From DATAAM01 sp036260075 (GTDB lineage Bacteria; Actinomycetota; Acidimicrobiia; Acidimicrobiales; JAHWLA01): DNA of 8,284 nt. The notes beneath the pieces were generated by a model, which saw only the letters and a program-made list of their open reading frames with translations, ran no database searches and had not been told where the DNA came from. The stretch lies in contig DATAAM010000005.1 in assembly GCA_036260075.1 (NCBI GenBank), forward strand, positions 1-8,284, given 5' to 3'. This document shows positions 1 through 6,596 of this stretch, one piece after another (within the stretch, counting starts at the first letter, position 1; each line of letters begins with the position of its first letter). Both the position numbers and the translations under genes were made by a program.

Positions 1-1890
1 GTGAAAGGCAGGACGATGCCCGCCCGACGACTGCCGGCTTCCCTGGCCATCGCCTTGGCCACGGTCGCCTCTCTCATGCACCCCGTGCTCACGGGACCGT
101 CACCGGCCGCCGCCCACACCGGCTTCACCAGCATCGACGACAACGCCGATGCCGACCGCACGGCCACCATCAACGGCACAACCATGAAGATCCGAGTCCT
201 TCGCCCGAGCTCGGGCAAGCCGGCCAACGGATGGCCGCTGGTCGTCTACATGGCCGGCGATTTCACGAACCGGTGCGCCAACGTCAACGAGACGTCGACC
301 CGCACCAGCTGGTACACCCGCAAGCAGATGGCCGAGCACGGCTTCGCCGTCCTGAGCTTCAACGCCCGGGGCTATCCCGCCAACTTCAACGCGGGCGCGC
401 CCCTCCAGTCGTCCACAACAAGCGGCTGCAACGGCGCCGAGGACGCCGCCGACGCCCTCGACGACAGCGGTTGGGACCTCGCCGGGCCCAACGACAAGCA
501 GGACATCGACGACCTCATCGAGTGGGCCGTCAACAGCTACACCTGGTCGGGTTGTTCGAGCGCGTGCATCGACGGCAGCCAGGTGGGCATCTTCGGCGCC
601 GGACTCGACGCCCGAAAGGCGCTCCACATGGCCGTCCCCGTTACAACAAACCCGCAGTTCAACGCGCGGGTCAAGGGCGTGGTCGCCGTGGGGTACGGCG
701 AGTGGACGGTGCGCAACCTCAAGGACGTCAGCAGCGACGGCGCCGCCACACCGGCGTTCCGCGACGTGGACCAGGGGCTGCGCTACTGGCTGCCGGACGC
801 CAACTCCGGGTACTGGAGCGCGGCCGACCCGGCGGTGGAGCAGCACACCACCGAGCTCACAGCGGCCCAGTACCTCAACACAGCGGTGCCCGCGGCCACG
901 ACGACATGGCTGGACGACCGGGCCATCGTGGACGACGACGAGACCACGGCCGACGGCGACCCCCGCGTCGACAAGGCGGGGCTGATCACCGACGTGCCCG
1001 TGTTCATGGCCAACTCCTTCCTGGACGGGGAGCTCGGCATCACCACCGCCACACTCGCCTACAACAAGCTGGCGACCCCGAACAAGTACCTGTACCTCGG
1101 TCCCTGTGGCTCGACGTACGCGCACCTGAGCTCCACCGACACCGGCCCGTGCCTCACCACGACAAACGGCCCGAACCTGCGGGAGAAGGTGCACGCCTTC
1201 CTCGACCGCCACGTGAAGGGGCTGACGGCGACATCGGTGGGCGGTCCCATCTTCTATGCCGTGCCGCCCGCGTCGAACCCTCGCTCGAGCGACAACTGGA
1301 CCGTGCAGACAGACTCGGACGGCGTGTGGCCGCCGCCCGGCTCGACGTCGACCTACTGCCTCGGCACCGACGGCGGCTGGTATGCGGCGGCGACATGCGC
1401 AGAGCCGACAGGCACGGTGTCCTACTCGAACCTCATGCCCACCACGACAGTGCCCTCGATGGGGTTCTGCAGCGCCTCGAACTACGGAACCAACGAGCAG
1501 GCCACGTACACCTCGCCGGTGCTGACCGGGAAGATGATCGGGCTGGAGATGGACTTCTGGCTGCTCTCCAGCAGCACCAGGTCGCAGGTGTACGTCGACG
1601 TGTTCGACGTCGACAACGCCACCGGTTCGGAGACCCGCATCTGGCAGGGTACCGCGCAGGTCGTGCCCACGGCCCGCAACGTGGCGCCCCTCACGGGCGT
1701 GCACTACAAGTTCAAGCCGGGGGGGAACGCGTGGACGCTGGCCTCGAACCACAAGATCCGCATCAAGATCGCGGCCGCGTACAGGACCGGGTTCGTGCAG
1801 GAGCTGCTCCCGGCCACGTACTACGTGTGGCACGACGACTACGACAACGGCACCGCCCCGGCCAAGGTGAGCGTGACATGGGCGACCTGA
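1..1890 (+). CDS. Secreted CocE/X-Pro dipeptidyl-peptidase-like alpha/beta hydrolase, probable pseudoenzyme
   Basis: The 629-residue protein opens with an Arg-containing N-region, a hydrophobic stretch (about residues 13-31) and an Ala-rich site (PAAA-H, cleavage near residue 38), so it is probably exported. Residues ~60-420 look like the S15/CocE alpha/beta hydrolase fold: LVVYMAGDF near 80-88, a FNARGY stretch matching the usual RGxG region, DIDDLIEW before the nucleophile strand, and VGIFGAGLD at 195-203. The family normally has GxSxGG there; here the Ser position is Gly201, and no other GxSxG is visible. Candidate acid and base remain: Asp342 (NSFLDG) and His375 (after LGPCG). Residues ~485-625 resemble the C-terminal jelly-roll domain (TSPVLTGK, VYVDVFDVD). 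It has many Cys, consistent with an extracytoplasmic protein. GTG at 1 opens the frame; ATG at 16 is an alternative with AAAGG seven bases upstream, and an earlier start outside the window cannot be excluded. It overlaps the ligase gene. Peptidase activity should not be assumed. Confidence 0.75.
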   Translation: MKGRTMPARRLPASLAIALATVASLMHPVLTGPSPAAAHTGFTSIDDNADADRTATINGTTMKIRVLRPSSGKPANGWPLVVYMAGDFTNRCANVNETSTRTSWYTRKQMAEHGFAVLSFNARGYPANFNAGAPLQSSTTSGCNGAEDAADALDDSGWDLAGPNDKQDIDDLIEWAVNSYTWSGCSSACIDGSQVGIFGAGLDARKALHMAVPVTTNPQFNARVKGVVAVGYGEWTVRNLKDVSSDGAATPAFRDVDQGLRYWLPDANSGYWSAADPAVEQHTTELTAAQYLNTAVPAATTTWLDDRAIVDDDETTADGDPRVDKAGLITDVPVFMANSFLDGELGITTATLAYNKLATPNKYLYLGPCGSTYAHLSSTDTGPCLTTTNGPNLREKVHAFLDRHVKGLTATSVGGPIFYAVPPASNPRSSDNWTVQTDSDGVWPPPGSTSTYCLGTDGGWYAAATCAEPTGTVSYSNLMPTTTVPSMGFCSASNYGTNEQATYTSPVLTGKMIGLEMDFWLLSSSTRSQVYVDVFDVDNATGSETRIWQGTAQVVPTARNVAPLTGVHYKFKPGGNAWTLASNHKIRIKIAAAYRTGFVQELLPATYYVWHDDYDNGTAPAKVSVTWAT

Positions 1891-3473
1891 CCCCGACCCT
1901 GATCGACGTCCTGCTGCGGCGGGCAGAGGAGTCACCCGACCGGGTGTGGACGACCGACGTGTTCGGCCGCACCCTGACGTACGCCGAGACCGTCGACGGC
2001 GCCCGCCGCTGGGCGGCCGCCTACCGGCGCATCGGCGTGGGCCGCGGCGACTTCGTCGTCACCATGCAGCTCAACTCCGTCGACGGCACACTCGGGTGGC
2101 TGGGCCTGGCCTGGCTGGGCGCGGTGGAGGCGCCGATCAACGTCGACTACCGCGGCCCGTTGCTCACGCACGCGCTGAACCTCACCCGGGCCCGGGTGGC
2201 GCTCGTCCTCGCCCAGTACGCCGATCGCTTGCGGGAGGTGGCGGGCGAGCTCGAGCACCTGAAGACGGTGGTGGTGCCGGACGCCGACGCCTTCGACCTG
2301 CCCTTCGAGGTGGTCGCGGGAGCGGCGCTGCACGCGGGCGTGGAGCCTGCGGACGACCTCGACCCGCCCGCGCCGTGGGACCTCATGGGCGTGCTCTTCA
2401 CCTCCGGCACCACCGGGCCGTCGAAGGCGGTTCGCATCCCGTGGGGCCAGATGCACGCGACGGCGATGTCCACCTGGCCGATCGAGGACCTCGGCCCGGA
2501 CGACGTGATCTACAACCCCACGCCCGCGTACCACGTGGGCGCCAAGGCGTTCCCGTTCATGGCGGCCCTGATCGACGGGCGGCAGGTCGTGCGTCCGTTC
2601 ATCAGCCTGACGGAGATGGGCTCCGACTACCTCGAGCACGGCGTCACCACCGGCGTGGTGGGGCCGATGTCGTGGCTGGCCGAACCGGAGAGTCCCGACG
2701 ACGCCCGGCGGCCGTTGCGCAACCTCCTGGTGCCGTGGCCCATCCCGGGGATGGACGAGTTCCGCCGCCGCTTCGGCGTGCGCACGTACGCCTGCTTCAA
2801 CATGACCGAGGTCAGCGTCCCCATCGCCGACCCCGACTGGGACAGCACGCACTACGACGAGCACGGGCGCATGAGCTGCGGGAAGGTGCGGCCGGGCTAC
2901 GAGGCCCGCGTGGTCGATCCCCACGACCAGCCACTGCCGCCCGGCGAGGTGGGCGAGCTGATCGTCCGCTCCGACGCCCCGTGGGTGCTCAACGACGGCT
3001 ACCTCAACATGCCCGAGGCGACCGCCGAGGCGTGGCGCAACGGGTGGTTCCACACCGGCGACGCCTTCGTGTACGACGCCGAGGGTTGGTTCTACTTCGT
3101 CGACCGGATCAAGGACTGCATCCGGCGGCGCAGCGAGAACATCTCCAGCTTCGAGGTGGAGGCCTACGTGGCCGCCCATCCCGAGGTGGCGGAATGCGCG
3201 GCGGTGGCGGTGAAGATGGGCGACGACCCGGCCGCCGACGAGGAGGTCAGGGTCGTGGTCGTGCGCACGCCGGACGGCACGGTGGAGGCCGAGGAGCTCG
3301 TCCGTTGGCTGATCCCCCGCATGCCGCGGTTCATGATCCCGCGCTTCGTCGACTTCGCCGACTCGCTGCCTCGCACGCCGACGATGAAGGTGCGCAAGGC
3401 CGAGCTCCGGGAGCAGGGCGTCACCGATCGCACCTGGGACCGGGTGTCGGCCGGCGTGGAGCTCCCTCGCTGA
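1878..3473 (+). CDS. Class I adenylate-forming acyl-CoA ligase (CaiC-like AMP-binding enzyme)
   Basis: The 531-residue protein belongs to the ANL superfamily, which activates a carboxylate with ATP to an acyl-adenylate and passes it to CoA. Visible motifs in order: ATP P-loop FTSGTTGPSK (174-183), the A5 region ACFNMTE (305-311; usual form YGxTE), TGD at 393-395, the hinge region DRIKDCIRRRSENIS (from 409) and the C-terminal PRTPTMKVRK with probable catalytic Lys504. Length is normal for the family. The hinge/A8 wording is closest to crotonobetaine/carnitine-CoA ligase-like enzymes, but the acyl substrate cannot be read from sequence. Ser419 sits where a Gly (GEN) is usual. ATG at 1878 lies inside the last codons of the upstream gene (13-bp overlap) with AAGGTG eight bases before it, indicating co-translation with the secreted protein. 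No signal peptide or membrane segment is seen, so it should be cytoplasmic. Confidence 0.9.
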   Translation: MGDLTPTLIDVLLRRAEESPDRVWTTDVFGRTLTYAETVDGARRWAAAYRRIGVGRGDFVVTMQLNSVDGTLGWLGLAWLGAVEAPINVDYRGPLLTHALNLTRARVALVLAQYADRLREVAGELEHLKTVVVPDADAFDLPFEVVAGAALHAGVEPADDLDPPAPWDLMGVLFTSGTTGPSKAVRIPWGQMHATAMSTWPIEDLGPDDVIYNPTPAYHVGAKAFPFMAALIDGRQVVRPFISLTEMGSDYLEHGVTTGVVGPMSWLAEPESPDDARRPLRNLLVPWPIPGMDEFRRRFGVRTYACFNMTEVSVPIADPDWDSTHYDEHGRMSCGKVRPGYEARVVDPHDQPLPPGEVGELIVRSDAPWVLNDGYLNMPEATAEAWRNGWFHTGDAFVYDAEGWFYFVDRIKDCIRRRSENISSFEVEAYVAAHPEVAECAAVAVKMGDDPAADEEVRVVVVRTPDGTVEAEELVRWLIPRMPRFMIPRFVDFADSLPRTPTMKVRKAELREQGVTDRTWDRVSAGVELPR

Positions 3474-3505
3474 CCACCATGTCAGTGATCAACAAAATTC
3501 AAATC

Positions 3506-3533
3506 TAGACATATTCAAGCGATCGGGTATGCT
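3506..3533 (+). promoter_or_regulatory. Probable leaderless promoter of first PhyH gene
   Basis: The 67-bp gap between the ligase stop and this gene contains a conspicuously AT-rich tract (about 3491-3518) in an otherwise GC-rich window. TAGACA (3506-3511, one mismatch to TTGACA) lies 16 nt before TATGCT (3528-3533), which is followed by 7 nt and then ATG at 3541. That spacing puts the transcription start at or next to the start codon, and no Shine-Dalgarno sequence is present. The upstream ATG at 3529 lies inside the -10 hexamer. Inferred from motif and spacing only. Confidence 0.6.
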
Positions 3534-3540
3534 GCGCCGC

Positions 3541-4485
3541 ATGCAGATCGGCGACTGGACGGCGACCGGCACCTTCAACCAGCGGTACCGAGGCCTGCGC
3601 CAAATGGGCCTCGAGCAGAACGTGGCGGAGCTCGAGGCGTTCGGGTTCACCGTGGTGGAGCCGGAGAAGGTGGCGCCCGCGGACTTCACACGGCGACTGC
3701 GCGACCGCCTCCTCGAGATCGCCAGCCGCCGCACGGGCGTGCCGCACGCGCTCGACCGCCCCGGCGACCCGGGGCGCTACGACAGCGAGCCCCGCTTCGG
3801 CTCGCAGTACGTCCTCTACTACCTCGCTCTCGAAGACGACGTCTTCGCCGAGGCCCTGCTGAACCCGGTGGCCACCGCCCTCTCGTCCTACCTGCTCGGC
3901 GGCGACTACCGCCTCTCGAGCCTGACCTGCTTCGTCAAGTGGGCAGGCCCGCCCACCGGCTCGCTGGGACTGCACGCCGACTACCCGGGCGGGCTCCGCG
4001 GCGACCTGCCCCCGGTGTACGGGCTCGTGGCCAACGCCACCTGGGTGCTCACCGACTACACGAGGGAGAACGGCGCCTTGGCCGTCGTGCCCGGGAGCCA
4101 TCGCCTGGCCCGGCGCCCGGGCCCGGGGGAGGGCGAGGACGACGCCATCCCGGTGGAGGCGCCTGCGGGCTCGCTCGTCGTGTGGCACGGCAACCTGTGG
4201 CACGGGGCGTACCCCAAGTCGACGCCGGGCCTGCGCCTCAGCCTCGTCAACTACATGTGCCGTCCCGCCATGCGCACCCAGGAGGACTACCGACCGCAGC
4301 TGACGCCCGAGGTGCGAGCCCGGCTGCCCAAGCGCCTGGTCGACATGCTGGGAGGCTTCGACCCGATGATGTGGACCGACGAGCGCGGCCCGCAGTTCGA
4401 GCACTACGCCTCGCTGGCGGCGGCGGCCGACCAGGCGGACGACGGGGAGGGCCGGGCCCACGCGATGACGACGGCCGGTGCCTGA
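3541..4485 (+). CDS. Phytanoyl-CoA dioxygenase (PhyH) family oxygenase, copy 1
   Basis: The 314-residue protein is a PhyH-type non-haem Fe(II)/2-oxoglutarate dioxygenase, a family that hydroxylates substrates with release of CO2 and succinate; the prototype hydroxylates C2 of phytanoyl-CoA. The metal triad is visible as His145-x-Asp147 (GLHADYP) and His221 (NLWHGAYP), and the 2-oxoglutarate-binding Arg is Arg232 (TPGLRLSL), 11 residues after the distal His as in the human enzyme. Start: ATG 3541 gives MQIGDW, aligned residue for residue with copy 2 (MDIGDW), and the four active-site residues then carry identical numbers in both. ATG 3529 would add four residues but lies in the -10 hexamer. 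The SCP2-like gene overlaps its 3' end by 8 bp, so the two are probably co-translated. The paralogue at 5637 looks about two-thirds identical by eye, with divergence mostly at the C-terminus and near the iron-binding loop. The substrate is unknown; many PhyH members do not act on CoA esters. Confidence 0.9.
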   Translation: MQIGDWTATGTFNQRYRGLRQMGLEQNVAELEAFGFTVVEPEKVAPADFTRRLRDRLLEIASRRTGVPHALDRPGDPGRYDSEPRFGSQYVLYYLALEDDVFAEALLNPVATALSSYLLGGDYRLSSLTCFVKWAGPPTGSLGLHADYPGGLRGDLPPVYGLVANATWVLTDYTRENGALAVVPGSHRLARRPGPGEGEDDAIPVEAPAGSLVVWHGNLWHGAYPKSTPGLRLSLVNYMCRPAMRTQEDYRPQLTPEVRARLPKRLVDMLGGFDPMMWTDERGPQFEHYASLAAAADQADDGEGRAHAMTTAGA

Positions 4486-4912
4486 CAAGCACGAGTTCGG
4501 CAGCCCCGCCTGGGTGGAGGCGGTCCGCCCCGTCGTCGAGCGCCTGCTGGCCGACCACGACTTGAAGGGCGTCGAGTACGCCTTCTGCGAGGAGTTCACC
4601 GATCCTCCCGACCACCTCCGCCGCGACGGCTCGAGCGCCATCGGCTGGCACTTCCGCATCACCGGCGGGCAGGTGCTGGTGGGCGACGGGCCGCTCGACG
4701 ACGCCGACGTGAGGATCGTCGCCGACTACCACACCGTGTTGCCGTTGGCCCGCGTGGTGCTCGCCGAGCACGACGACCTGGAGGGCTTCCGGCGCACGGT
4801 CGAGGAGGCGGCGGCGGCGGGCAAGCTGCGCCGTGAGGGCAACGCCTCGCGGGTGCCCCGGTTCCTGGTCGCCGTCGACTTCCACGACCCGATCGCCCGG
4901 CTCACCCGGTAA
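4478..4912 (+). CDS. Small SCP2-like (sterol carrier protein 2 type) lipid-binding protein, tentative
   Basis: This 144-residue protein has no signal peptide, membrane segment or recognisable catalytic motif. Its middle (GWHFRITGGQVLVGDGPLDDADVRIVADYHTVLPLARVV, about residues 57-95) has the rhythm of SCP2-fold proteins: a strand, a DG turn, a D-D-V strand, then a helix with an aliphatic face. It ends with a helix and a GKLRREGN segment similar to the GxxxxxGD end of that fold. SCP2 domains bind lipids or acyl-CoA in a hydrophobic tunnel. The assignment is by shape of sequence and is moderate to low confidence; otherwise it is a conserved hypothetical. The GTG start at 4478 overlaps the dioxygenase stop by 8 bp and has no clear ribosome binding site, suggesting translational coupling. 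A carrier coupled to a PhyH enzyme would make sense for delivering a poorly soluble substrate. Confidence 0.6.
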   Translation: MPDKHEFGSPAWVEAVRPVVERLLADHDLKGVEYAFCEEFTDPPDHLRRDGSSAIGWHFRITGGQVLVGDGPLDDADVRIVADYHTVLPLARVVLAEHDDLEGFRRTVEEAAAAGKLRREGNASRVPRFLVAVDFHDPIARLTR

Positions 4913-4927
4913 AAACGGGTGTCAGCC
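4899..4927 (+). terminator. Hairpin at end of SCP2-like gene, possible terminator
   Basis: GGCT plus CACCCG (4899-4908) pairs with CGGGTG and AGCC (4916-4921, 4924-4927), leaving a 7-nt GTAAAAA loop and a 2-nt bulge. The hairpin overlaps the TAA stop (4910-4912) and separates the dioxygenase/SCP2-like unit from tetR. No U-tract follows, so an intrinsic terminator is only possible, not shown. Confidence 0.4.
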
Positions 4928-4968
4928 GGTCACATCTTGAACCCCTTCTCTTTCCAGCGTCGCTCCCG

Positions 4969-4974
4969 TACGAT
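4969..4974 (+). promoter_or_regulatory. -10 element for leaderless tetR transcript
   Basis: TACGAT (TANNNT class) ends six bases before the GTG at 4981, the spacing expected if transcription starts at the first base of the coding sequence. No Shine-Dalgarno sequence precedes GTG 4981. A -35 hexamer is not convincing at 16-18 nt upstream: the region there is pyrimidine-rich. The same -10-to-start arrangement recurs before both PhyH genes. Confidence 0.5.
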
Positions 4975-4980
4975 GCGGGT

Positions 4981-5595
4981 GTGGAGGCCATGTCGCTCCG
5001 CGAGCGGAAGAAGGCCCGACTGCGGGCCCTCCTCGTGCAGATATCGCAGCGCCTGTTCCAGGAGCAGGGGTTCCAGGCCACCACGCTCGAGCAGATCTGC
5101 ACCGAAGCGGAGATCGCCCCGCAGACCCTGCTGCGCTACTTCGAGTCGAAGCAGCACCTGGCCTTGGCGCCGACCTTCGACGGCCTGGCCCGCTTCCGGT
5201 CCGAGCTGTCGTCGCCGACGCGGGCCGACTCCGTGCTCGACTGCTGGCGGCGCCTCGTGGCGGAGGCGGCCTCGGGGTCGGGGCTGTTCCGGTACCAGCG
5301 CCTGGTGTTCGAGACGCCGGCGCTGTTCGCCGCGCTGGCCACGGCGGGCGCCGAGCTCGAGGACCTGCTGGCCGCCGAGCTGGCCCGGGAGCGCAACAGC
5401 GAGGAAGGCGACCTGCGGCCCCGCATGCTGGCCGCCCTGCTGGTGGGAGCCACGCAGTCGGTGGTGCGCGAATGGCTGGGCCGGGGCGGGACGGAGCCGC
5501 TCGTCCCCCGCCTGCTGGCGGTGGCCGACCTGGCCGAGGTCGCCTTCGCCTCCGATGAGGGCACTCCTCTGTTAATGTCAAGGATTCGCAAATAA
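4981..5595 (+). CDS. TetR/AcrR-family transcriptional regulator
   Basis: The 204-residue protein has the standard TetR N-terminal DNA-binding domain: basic start (LRERKKARLRALL), helix 1 with LFQEQGFQATTLEQIC (25-40), turn TEAEIAPQTLLRYFESKQHL (41-60), where APQTLLRYF is the recognition helix. The C-terminal ~140 residues form the variable helical ligand/dimerisation domain, so the effector cannot be predicted. Start chosen: GTG 4981, six bases after a -10-like TACGAT; ATG 4990 is an alternative. The gene stands between two PhyH units, and its last codons contain the left arm of an inverted repeat covering the next gene's promoter, so it probably controls that gene and perhaps the first PhyH gene. 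Like most of the family it is likely a repressor relieved by a ligand, perhaps the dioxygenase substrate or its CoA ester; that is inference. Confidence 0.9.
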   Translation: MEAMSLRERKKARLRALLVQISQRLFQEQGFQATTLEQICTEAEIAPQTLLRYFESKQHLALAPTFDGLARFRSELSSPTRADSVLDCWRRLVAEAASGSGLFRYQRLVFETPALFAALATAGAELEDLLAAELARERNSEEGDLRPRMLAALLVGATQSVVREWLGRGGTEPLVPRLLAVADLAEVAFASDEGTPLLMSRIRK

Positions 5596-5607
5596 GTATC
5601 CTTGACA
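5576..5607 (+). promoter_or_regulatory. Inverted-repeat operator candidate over the PhyH copy 2 promoter
   Basis: TGTCAAGGAT (5576-5585) and ATCCTTGACA (5598-5607) are perfect reverse complements separated by 12 bp. The left arm lies in the last codons of tetR and the centre holds its TAA stop. The right arm ends with the complete -35 hexamer TTGACA (5602-5607). A dimer bound here would block RNA polymerase, and the adjacent TetR protein is the obvious candidate. A two-half-site layout is typical of TetR operators, though 12 bp between arms is wide, so one dimer per arm region or another regulator is possible. It could also fold as RNA at the tetR 3' end. Confidence 0.6.
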
Positions 5608-5630
5608 CATATCCGCGCTTCCCGTACGTT
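5602..5630 (+). promoter_or_regulatory. Consensus-like leaderless promoter of PhyH copy 2
   Basis: A perfect -35 TTGACA (5602-5607), a 17-nt spacer and the -10 hexamer TACGTT (5625-5630) are followed by six bases and ATG 5637. This places the expected transcription start at the A of the start codon, and no Shine-Dalgarno sequence is present. It is the best promoter in the window and is overlapped by the inverted repeat, which suggests strong but regulated expression. Confidence 0.7.
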
Positions 5631-5636
5631 GCGATC

Positions 5637-6596
5637 ATGGACATCGGCGACTGGGCCGCGACCGGGTCGTTGAACGAGCGCTACCGCGAGCTGCGGTCGC
5701 TCGGCCTCGAGTCGCACGTCGCCGAGCTCGACGCCTTCGGCTTCACCGTGGTCGAACCCGGCCGGGCCGCGCCGGTCTCGTTCGTGGAGCGGCTGCGCGA
5801 TCGCCTGCTCGAGTCGGCCACCGAGGCCACCGGGGTCCCGCACGCCCTCGACCGGCCCGGCGACCGTGGGCGCTACGAGGGGCAGCCGTCCTTTCCCAGC
5901 CAGTACGTGCTCCACTTCCTCGCGCTCGACGACGAGCTGTACACACAGGCGCTGCTCAACCCCGTGGCCGTCTCGCTCGCCTCGTACCTGCTCGGAGACG
6001 ACTACCGGCTGTCGAGCCTGACGGGGTTCGTGAAGTGGGGCGAGAGCTACGGCGACGGCCTCGGCCTGCACACCGACAGCCCCGTGGGCCGCTGGGGCGA
6101 CCTGCCCCCCAACGACGGGTTCGTGGCCAACGTCACCTGGGTCCTGACGGACTACACCAAGGAGAACGGCGCGCTGGCCATCGTGCCCGGCAGCCACCGC
6201 CTCGCTCGTCGGCCCGCTCCCGGCGAAGGGGTCGAGGGGGCCGTGCCGATCGAAGCGCCGACGGGCTCGTTGATCGTCTGGCACGGCAACACCTGGCACG
6301 GCGCCTTCCCCAAGACGACGCCGGGCCTCCGGCTCACGCTCGTCTCCTACCTGTGCCGGCCCTACATCCGCACGCAGGAGGACTACCGCGGCTGCCTCAC
6401 CCCCGAGGTGCGCGCCCGCCTGCCCCGGCGCATGGTCGAGATGCTGGGTGGGTTCGACCCCTACGGGTGGACGAAGGAAGGACCGCAGTTCGCCACATAC
6501 AAGGCCATGGCCGCCGAAGCGGCGGCCGCCGAGAACGGGAAGCATCCCGTGCCCGAGACCGTGGGGGGGCCGACAGTCCGAGGAGCGCTCGAATGA
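5637..6596 (+). CDS. Phytanoyl-CoA dioxygenase (PhyH) family oxygenase, copy 2
   Basis: The 319-residue protein is the paralogue of the oxygenase at 3541. The Fe(II) ligands His145 and Asp147 (GLHTDSP) and His221 (NTWHGAFP) and the 2-oxoglutarate Arg232 (TPGLRLTL) are all present, so it should be active. Long blocks are shared with copy 1: GVPHALDRPGD, DYRLSSLT, VLTDYT-ENGALA-VPGSHRLARRP, RTQEDYR, LTPEVRARLP and MLGGFDP. Differences cluster between residues ~135 and 160, next to the HxD motif, and at the C-terminal ~35 residues, which hints at different substrate preference. The start is fixed by the leaderless promoter spacing and by alignment with copy 1. It is joined to the lipoprotein gene by an ATGA overlap and probably shares a transcript with it. 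The TetR gene is immediately upstream with an operator-like repeat between. The exact reaction and substrate remain unknown. Confidence 0.92.
   Translation: MDIGDWAATGSLNERYRELRSLGLESHVAELDAFGFTVVEPGRAAPVSFVERLRDRLLESATEATGVPHALDRPGDRGRYEGQPSFPSQYVLHFLALDDELYTQALLNPVAVSLASYLLGDDYRLSSLTGFVKWGESYGDGLGLHTDSPVGRWGDLPPNDGFVANVTWVLTDYTKENGALAIVPGSHRLARRPAPGEGVEGAVPIEAPTGSLIVWHGNTWHGAFPKTTPGLRLTLVSYLCRPYIRTQEDYRGCLTPEVRARLPRRMVEMLGGFDPYGWTKEGPQFATYKAMAAEAAAAENGKHPVPETVGGPTVRGALE

Noticed and set aside
231..1877. Upstream extension of the ligase frame
   Set aside because: The extension is an Arg-rich out-of-frame shadow of the secreted protein. The ANL homology begins just after ATG 1878, which also has a ribosome binding site.
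100..1935. Long - strand open frame opposite the first gene (611 codons), and similar long antisense frames at 1932-3179, 5136-6602 and 6461-8206
   Set aside because: Their translations are Arg/Gly/Val/His-rich without recognisable domains, as expected for the antisense of GC-rich codons, while the + strand frames carry clear family motifs.
3529..3540. ATG 3529 as start of the first PhyH gene
   Set aside because: It lies inside the -10 hexamer TATGCT, and the added four residues have no counterpart in the paralogue, whose start aligns with ATG 3541.
3474..3540. AT-rich stretch as an insertion-sequence scar or attachment site
   Set aside because: No terminal inverted repeats, target duplication or integrase was seen; a promoter explains the composition.
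4922..4936. Imperfect palindrome TGTCAGCCGGTCACA upstream of tetR as an operator
   Set aside because: Only five of seven pairs match and it overlaps the hairpin at the end of the preceding gene; too weak to list as a site.
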